From: Paenibacillus andongensis
Lineage (GTDB): Bacteria; Bacillota; Bacilli; Paenibacillales; NBRC-103111
Reading direction: 5' to 3'
DNA length: 64,000 bases
Assembly: GCF_025369935.1 (NCBI RefSeq)
Contig: NZ_CP104467.1
Location: 2,859,001 to 2,923,000 of the forward strand
Shown: positions 59,731 through 64,000 of the stretch, one piece after another
Layout: the number at the start of each line of letters is the position of its first letter
Numbering within the stretch: position 1 is the first letter of the stretch
Notes under the pieces: model-generated
What the model was told of the DNA's origin: nothing
The model's input: only the letters and a program-made list of their open reading frames with translations
Database searches by the model: none
Translations under genes and position numbers: made by a program

Positions 59731-59897
59731 GATGACCTTAACCTTCCCAGATAAATTAGTACAATGATGCTGTAAAACTACATTCTAACATGTCATGGTA
59801 AAGAATCCAAAGTAAATAAGGCGAATTTTTCAGAGACGGTAGAAACTTCCAATCTCTGCGAGGACGGTTTACAATTAGAGAGAGGAGTTGATGCATA

Positions 59898-60800
59898 ATG
59901 GGATCACCAATCGTACGACTGGTTCTTGATGCCAAAGCCACACTGGCTGAAGGCCCGTGCTGGAATGCGGAACAGCGTTTGTTGTATTGGGTTGATATTA
60001 TAGGAAAGAAATTTGGCAGGTTTGATCCTGAAACAGGGCTAAACGAAGATTTTCCCATTGGAGAATATGTCGGTGCAGTGGTCTGCGCCGGTGAAAATGA
60101 GGTTGTGTTAGCGACACAATCTGGCTTCCAAATGTACCAGATGCAGCAGAATAAGCTTACGCCTCTTGTTGATCCAGAATCTCATTTACCTGAAAATCGG
60201 TTTAACGATGGGAAATGTGATGCTAAGGGACGATTCTGGGCGGGCACCATGGAGATTATCGAAAAAGAGGCAACAGGATCACTCTATGTGCTAGAAACCG
60301 ACCACAGTTATCGCAAGGTTTACGAGGGAGTAGGCGTTTCCAATGGGATCGCTTGGAGCTTAGATGAGAAAGAAATGTACTATATCGATTCTATGAAAAA
60401 GTTAGTGCTCGCTTTTGATCATGAGGCGGATAAAGGGGAAATTAGCAATCCGAGAATATTGATCGATTTTCGGAATGAACAAGGGTTCCCTGACGGGATG
60501 ACGATCGATGAAGAAGGCAATCTGTGGATCGCCCATTGGGATGGCTGGCAGGTTTCTCGTTGGAATCCTAAAACAGGTCAAAAGATAGACAGCATTGCCA
60601 TTCCCGCAGCTAAAGTAACCTCCTGTATTTTCGGAGGAGACGAACTAGACACCTTGTACGTTACGACAGCCCGCAAGGGTGTTCAAGAAGATCAAGTGGG
60701 GGATCAGCCGCATGCTGGAGGGATTTTTGCGGTAAAGCCAGGTGTAAAAGGCACGAAGACGCATTCATTCGGAGTACAGCATGAGGAACGGAAAGGGTAG
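59898..60800 (+). CDS. SMP-30/gluconolactonase-family protein
   Basis: A 300-residue six-bladed propeller. Metal ligands are seen in TLAEGPCWN (Glu), ENRFNDGKCDAKGRFWAGTM (Asn), GVSNGIAWSLDEKEMYYIDS (Asn) and FPDGMTIDEEGNLWIAHWDGWQVSRW (Asp), the divalent metal site of SMP-30 lactonases. It likely hydrolyses sugar lactones. GAGAGGAG precedes the ATG. The next gene, an UlaG-like MBL protein, begins 5 bases after its stop, so both probably act on sugar lactones or sugar acids. Confidence 0.9.
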   Translation: MGSPIVRLVLDAKATLAEGPCWNAEQRLLYWVDIIGKKFGRFDPETGLNEDFPIGEYVGAVVCAGENEVVLATQSGFQMYQMQQNKLTPLVDPESHLPENRFNDGKCDAKGRFWAGTMEIIEKEATGSLYVLETDHSYRKVYEGVGVSNGIAWSLDEKEMYYIDSMKKLVLAFDHEADKGEISNPRILIDFRNEQGFPDGMTIDEEGNLWIAHWDGWQVSRWNPKTGQKIDSIAIPAAKVTSCIFGGDELDTLYVTTARKGVQEDQVGDQPHAGGIFAVKPGVKGTKTHSFGVQHEERKG

Positions 60801-60805
60801 GGTCT

Positions 60806-61612
60806 ATGTCAGTAGAGAACAGTAATTTAACGATTCAGTATATCGGTCAGGTCGGCGTTATTCTGCGTAAAAACGGTACCGCTATCGCGATCGATCCTTA
60901 TTTGACGGATTCCGTTGATCAGCTTTCTGGGTTTCCTGAGGGTTTTTGGATGCGGAGGTATGCGCCTCCTATGAAGCCAGAAACACTAACGGATTTGGAT
61001 CTCGTGCTTTGTACGCATGAGCATATGGACCACATGGATCCAGATACGCTGCGGGCCATCGCTGTGGCATCTCCCAACTGTCAGTTTGGCGCTCCGAAGT
61101 CGTGTTTGCCTGGGCTTATGGCGATCGGCATCTCGGCAGAGCGGCTGCATGCACTTGGGACCCAGGAGGCGTTTACATACGGCGCTGATCTGATGATTCA
61201 CCCTATTCCGGCTTGGCACGAGGAGCGGGTACGAGATAGTGAAGGCTGGGATCACTACTTAGGCTACGTTTTACAATGGGATGACTTGTGCATTTATCAT
61301 GCAGGGGATACGCTACTGACGGAGGAGTTAGTCGAGGCGCTGTCCGGCTTCACCGTTGATGTAGGTTTTCTGCCGATTAACGGAAGGGACATTTTCCGTA
61401 ATCGCCTCGGAGTCGTTGGCAACATGAACGCTCTTGAAGCGGCAGACTTAGCGGCTCACCTGAAGTTCGACATCGTTGTGCCCGTGCACTTCGATATGTA
61501 TGCCAACAATAGTGAAGGGATCGCTCCCTTCGTGGATCGTTTATTTCAGAAGCATCCTGGACAGAAATTTCATATTTTTCAACCGGGTGAGACGCTTGTA
61601 TATGTGAGGTAG
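60806..61612 (+). CDS. UlaG-like MBL-fold lactonase/hydrolase
   Basis: A 268-residue MBL protein with CTHEHMDHMDPDTL (HxHxDH), IPAWHEE, HAGDTLLTEE and VPVHFDMYANN, matching the UlaG (L-ascorbate-6-phosphate lactonase)-like group. The substrate cannot be fixed. It lies 5 bases downstream of the SMP-30 gene in the same operon with GGAACGG as Shine-Dalgarno inside that gene's end. Confidence 0.88.
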   Translation: MSVENSNLTIQYIGQVGVILRKNGTAIAIDPYLTDSVDQLSGFPEGFWMRRYAPPMKPETLTDLDLVLCTHEHMDHMDPDTLRAIAVASPNCQFGAPKSCLPGLMAIGISAERLHALGTQEAFTYGADLMIHPIPAWHEERVRDSEGWDHYLGYVLQWDDLCIYHAGDTLLTEELVEALSGFTVDVGFLPINGRDIFRNRLGVVGNMNALEAADLAAHLKFDIVVPVHFDMYANNSEGIAPFVDRLFQKHPGQKFHIFQPGETLVYVR

Positions 61613-61812
61613 TGAAGGTTTGGCTACGAGGGGAGAGTTATTGAGCCTACCAAAAGTCAAAGGAGAAATAATCGGAGAATTGAGGTTTCAGGCCTAGACT
61701 CTGACTATAAAGATGTTTTTCATCGCTACGGAGTCGCAATTACGAGCTCCACAAACTGTAACGATGAAATTCATCGTCTCCACTAAACATTTTCAGAGGA
61801 CCATTTCATTAC

Positions 61813-63006
61813 TTATAAAAAAACCTCACCCGCAACAGCCCCTAAGAGGACGATGCACCACGGTGGTAATTTCCAGAACACCAGCAGGCCAAATAACACG
61901 ATAACCAATGCAAAATCATAAGGACGAATAATAGCGGTTGTCCATAACGGGTTATAAAGTGCCGCGAGCAGGATTCCGACAACGGCCGCATTAATGCCTA
62001 CGAAGGCACTCTGAATTTTGACATTTGTTCGTAATGAATTCCAAAAAGGTAATGCGCCAATTATCAGGAGATAAGCAGGCAGGAAGATAGCTAATGTTCC
62101 CACTAGAGCCCCTCTGAATCCGGCAAACATAGCGCCCAAATACGTGCCAAATGTAAAAAGCGGACCAGGAACTGCCTGCGTAGCCCCATAGCCAGCTAGG
62201 AAGGCCTCTTTACTTACCCAACCTTGCGGGACAACTTCTCGTTCCAAAAGAGGGAGAATGACATGGCCGCCGCCGAATACCAAGGAACCTACCCGATAAA
62301 ACGAGTCGAAAAGGGAGAAAAGCTGCGAGTGCCATAAACCGCTGATAATTGGAAGCAGCAAGAGCAGAAGCGCATACAAGACCAAGCAAAAAATCGCAAC
62401 AGAACGATGAACATGCACTTGAATAGAACTGTTTTCTGGGTTCGAAAAGCTTTTGAAGGCAAATAGTCCGATGAGTCCGGCGAGTGCTATAATAACAACT
62501 TGGCTATAGACCGTTTGCCATAGCAAGGTTACTGAAGCTGCCGCAATAGCTAAGGAGGCCGTGCTTTTATCGGATGCTAACTTTTTTCCCATGCTGAGAA
62601 CGGCTTGTGCGACGATGGCAACGGCGACGATTTTGAGGCCGTGAATCCAGCCTGTGCTGCTGACATCCATGGATTTCATCAGCAGGGAAAAGAGGAGTAA
62701 GAGGATAATAGAAGGTAACGTAAATCCTAGCCAAGCAGCTGCGCCTCCCAACAATCCGGCCCGGATTGTACCGATACCAACACCTACTTGGCTGCTGGCG
62801 GGGCCAGGGAGAAACTGGCATAGCGCAACGAGATCGGCGTAACTTTTCTCATCCATCCATTTACGTTTCTGGATATACTCGTTGTGAAAGTAGCCTAGAT
62901 GGGCAATGGGCCCACCGAAGGATGTTAATCCTAATTTTGTGGATACGAGGAATACTTCAAGCAATGCTCTTCGTTTACTTTGCTGTGGTTTTGCAGCGGT
63001 GTCCAA
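61813..63006 (-). CDS. chrA: Chromate transporter (two-domain CHR family)
   Basis: About 397 residues with two homologous six-helix halves. Half 1 has KLGLTSFGGPIAHLGYFHNEYIQKRKWMDEKSYADLVALCQFLPGPASSQVGVGIGTIRAG; half 2 has RVGSLVFGGGHVILPLLEREVV...GYGATQAVPGPLFTFGTYLGA. ChrA exports chromate using the proton gradient, though some members transport other anions. The TTG at 63006 is preferred because GGGGAGG is 7 bases upstream; the ATG at 63048 lacks a good site. Monocistronic. No gene was seen in 61613-61812. Confidence 0.88.
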   Translation of the reverse strand: MDTAAKPQQSKRRALLEVFLVSTKLGLTSFGGPIAHLGYFHNEYIQKRKWMDEKSYADLVALCQFLPGPASSQVGVGIGTIRAGLLGGAAAWLGFTLPSIILLLLFSLLMKSMDVSSTGWIHGLKIVAVAIVAQAVLSMGKKLASDKSTASLAIAAASVTLLWQTVYSQVVIIALAGLIGLFAFKSFSNPENSSIQVHVHRSVAIFCLVLYALLLLLLPIISGLWHSQLFSLFDSFYRVGSLVFGGGHVILPLLEREVVPQGWVSKEAFLAGYGATQAVPGPLFTFGTYLGAMFAGFRGALVGTLAIFLPAYLLIIGALPFWNSLRTNVKIQSAFVGINAAVVGILLAALYNPLWTTAIIRPYDFALVIVLFGLLVFWKLPPWCIVLLGAVAGEVFL

Positions 63007-63136
63007 CCTATTTCCTCCCCAATAACGTTTGATGAACATCTTAATCATTTAAGTGTATCGGAAATTGCAACGCGATTCTACCGATTAACACAAATAAAAC
63101 AGTAATGCGGACCATCCGATTACTCCTTGCACATAT

Positions 63137-63180
63137 AAAAGGATCATGAACTCTACTTGTGTAGAAATCATGATCCTTTT
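63137..63180 (-). terminator. Terminator of the sigma-54 activator gene
   Basis: Perfect 13-bp stem AAAAGGATCATGA/TCATGATCCTTTT (63137-63149, 63168-63180), directly after the stop codon at 63182. Confidence 0.85.
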
Positions 63181-63181
63181 C

Positions 63182-64000
63182 TCACTCCAGCTGATATTCC
63201 TTCATCTTGTTGTACAGGGTACCGCGGGAGATGCCGAGCAGTTTGGCTGCCGCGCTTTTATTGCCTGCTGTTTTGGCCAAAGCGTCTTCGATCAGATGGA
63301 TTTCTTCCTCATCGGATACCTTCGCTTTTAACAAAATCGCGGCATCTGCTTCTGAAGAAGCCAGACTGGGTTGCTGCTCCTGTAAAGCGGCTGGCAAATG
63401 CTCTAGACTGATCAGGTCTTCATCACTAAGAATAATGCACCGCTCGATGACATTTTTCAATTCTTGGATGTTCCCAGGCCATGAATAGTTGGACAAAGCC
63501 AATATGACCTCTGGAGAAAGTGCAGGAACCGGCTTCTGGTATTGCAGTGAAAACTGCTTGAGATACATGTGGACCATCGCTGGAATGTCTTCGGTTCTAT
63601 CCCGTAAAGGCGGAATTCGAATGGAAATCACATTGAGCGCATAGTACAGATCCGAGCGGAATTCTTGATTGGCTAGCTTGCTGGCTAAATCTTGTGTAGT
63701 TGCGATAATGATTCGGGTACGCACGCTGATCGGTTGACTTCCCCCAGAGCGAACGATCGTTTGCTGTGTAATGTAAAGGTAAAGCTTTGCTTGAAGCTCT
63801 AATGGAAGCTTCTCGATTTCATTAATAAACAAAGTGCCATCTTTGGCTAGCTCCAACTTACCAGCTTGTCCACTATCACTTCCGGTGAAGGCGCCACCTT
63901 GATAGCCAAATAATTCGGCCTCCAATAAACCTGCGGGAACGATGCCGCAATTGATGGTCAAGAAAGGCTGCTCGGATCTCGAACTCGACTGATGGATAAT
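63182..64000 (-). CDS. Sigma-54-dependent transcriptional activator, 5' end beyond the window
   Basis: The frame is open to the window edge, reading IIHQSSSRSEQPFLTINCGIVPAGLLEAELFGYQGGAFTGSDSG at its start, so only the AAA+ and DNA-binding parts are present. The sigma-54 contact loop is GAFTGS instead of GAFTGA. Further motifs are GTLFINEIEKLPLELQAKL (Walker B), RIIIATTQDL, FRSDLYYALNVISIRIPPLRDR (arginine finger) and SWPGNIQELKNVIERC. The Fis-type HTH is KTAGNKSAAAKLLGISRGTLYNKM. The sensory N-terminus is not visible. Confidence 0.9.
   Translation of the reverse strand: MIHQSSSRSEQPFLTINCGIVPAGLLEAELFGYQGGAFTGSDSGQAGKLELAKDGTLFINEIEKLPLELQAKLYLYITQQTIVRSGGSQPISVRTRIIIATTQDLASKLANQEFRSDLYYALNVISIRIPPLRDRTEDIPAMVHMYLKQFSLQYQKPVPALSPEVILALSNYSWPGNIQELKNVIERCIILSDEDLISLEHLPAALQEQQPSLASSEADAAILLKAKVSDEEEIHLIEDALAKTAGNKSAAAKLLGISRGTLYNKMKEYQLE

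Overview
The window looks like a chromosomal segment of a low-to-mid GC, endospore-forming Bacillota, most probably a Paenibacillus-type organism. This is inferred from a gerA-gerB-gerC spore germinant receptor operon, Bacillus-style ribosome binding sites (AGGAGG), many TTG/GTG starts, TTGACA/TATAAT promoters, CsoR-type copper regulation, a yjlC-ndh pair, ywqA/ywqB-like genes, several AraC regulators and intergenic repeat families of the kind common in Paenibacillaceae. No rRNA, tRNA, CRISPR, IS element or prophage was seen.

Layout. 1-5.7 kb: start of an alpha/beta hydrolase-like frame running off the left edge, an NHL propeller protein, about 1.2 kb of repeat-bearing non-coding DNA, a Tat-exported two-domain multicopper oxidase with a ZIP metal transporter, and an amino-acid-type binding lipoprotein. 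5.7-8.4 kb (minus): cytochrome bd operon cydA-cydB plus two short membrane ORFs, a 38-aa CydS-like subunit after cydB and an unrecognised 31-aa ORF before cydA, below a TGTGA-N6-TCACA operator. 8.5-12 kb (minus): ger operon. 12.4-15.6 kb: UbiD-type decarboxylase, truncated globin, a non-coding stretch. 15.6-17.3 kb (minus): yjlC-ndh (type II NADH dehydrogenase) with a possible Rex site. 17.7-24.3 kb: copper module csoR, copZ, copA, a half-size siroheme reductase-like protein, a two-component system whose sensor has a His/Met-bearing external loop, and a His/Met-rich lipoprotein preceded by tandem 11-bp direct repeats.

24.3-29.9 kb: WYL regulator divergent from a SnoaL-like/MDR dehydrogenase pair across a 45-bp palindrome, then an SDR/flavodoxin-oxidoreductase/SRPBCC gene row with a repeated operator-like motif in each gap; the last gene is a compositional chimera. 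30-41.5 kb: phytanoyl-CoA dioxygenase-like (PhyH) genes, one fused to HEAT-like repeats, three AraC regulators, a TIM-barrel epimerase, a possible small RNA, a histidine-kinase remnant, a 113-bp tandem repeat array, a CrtQ-like glycosyltransferase/PlsY-like pair and a hemolysin III protein. 41.5-47.5 kb: TetR/MFS efflux pair with twin 20-bp operators, DUF3231 protein, TfoX-N protein, and an ArsR/SRPBCC regulon with twin operators set inside two divergent promoters. 47.6-52.1 kb: SWIM protein plus SNF2 helicase. 52-64 kb: mixed metabolic and membrane genes (sorbosone dehydrogenase-like, MBL-fold proteins, SDR, IDEAL-like protein, DEDDh exonuclease, MFS, SMP-30, ChrA), four phased TGTTGTA-N5-TACAACA palindromes, and a sigma-54 activator running off the right edge.

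The redox genes (cyd, yjlC-ndh, globin) suggest adaptation to low oxygen under Rex/Fnr-type control. The copper module and the MCO-ZIP pair point to metal handling at the envelope. Several compact regulator/target pairs carry their operators in plain view. All functional calls come from recognising family motifs by eye; no database search was run.
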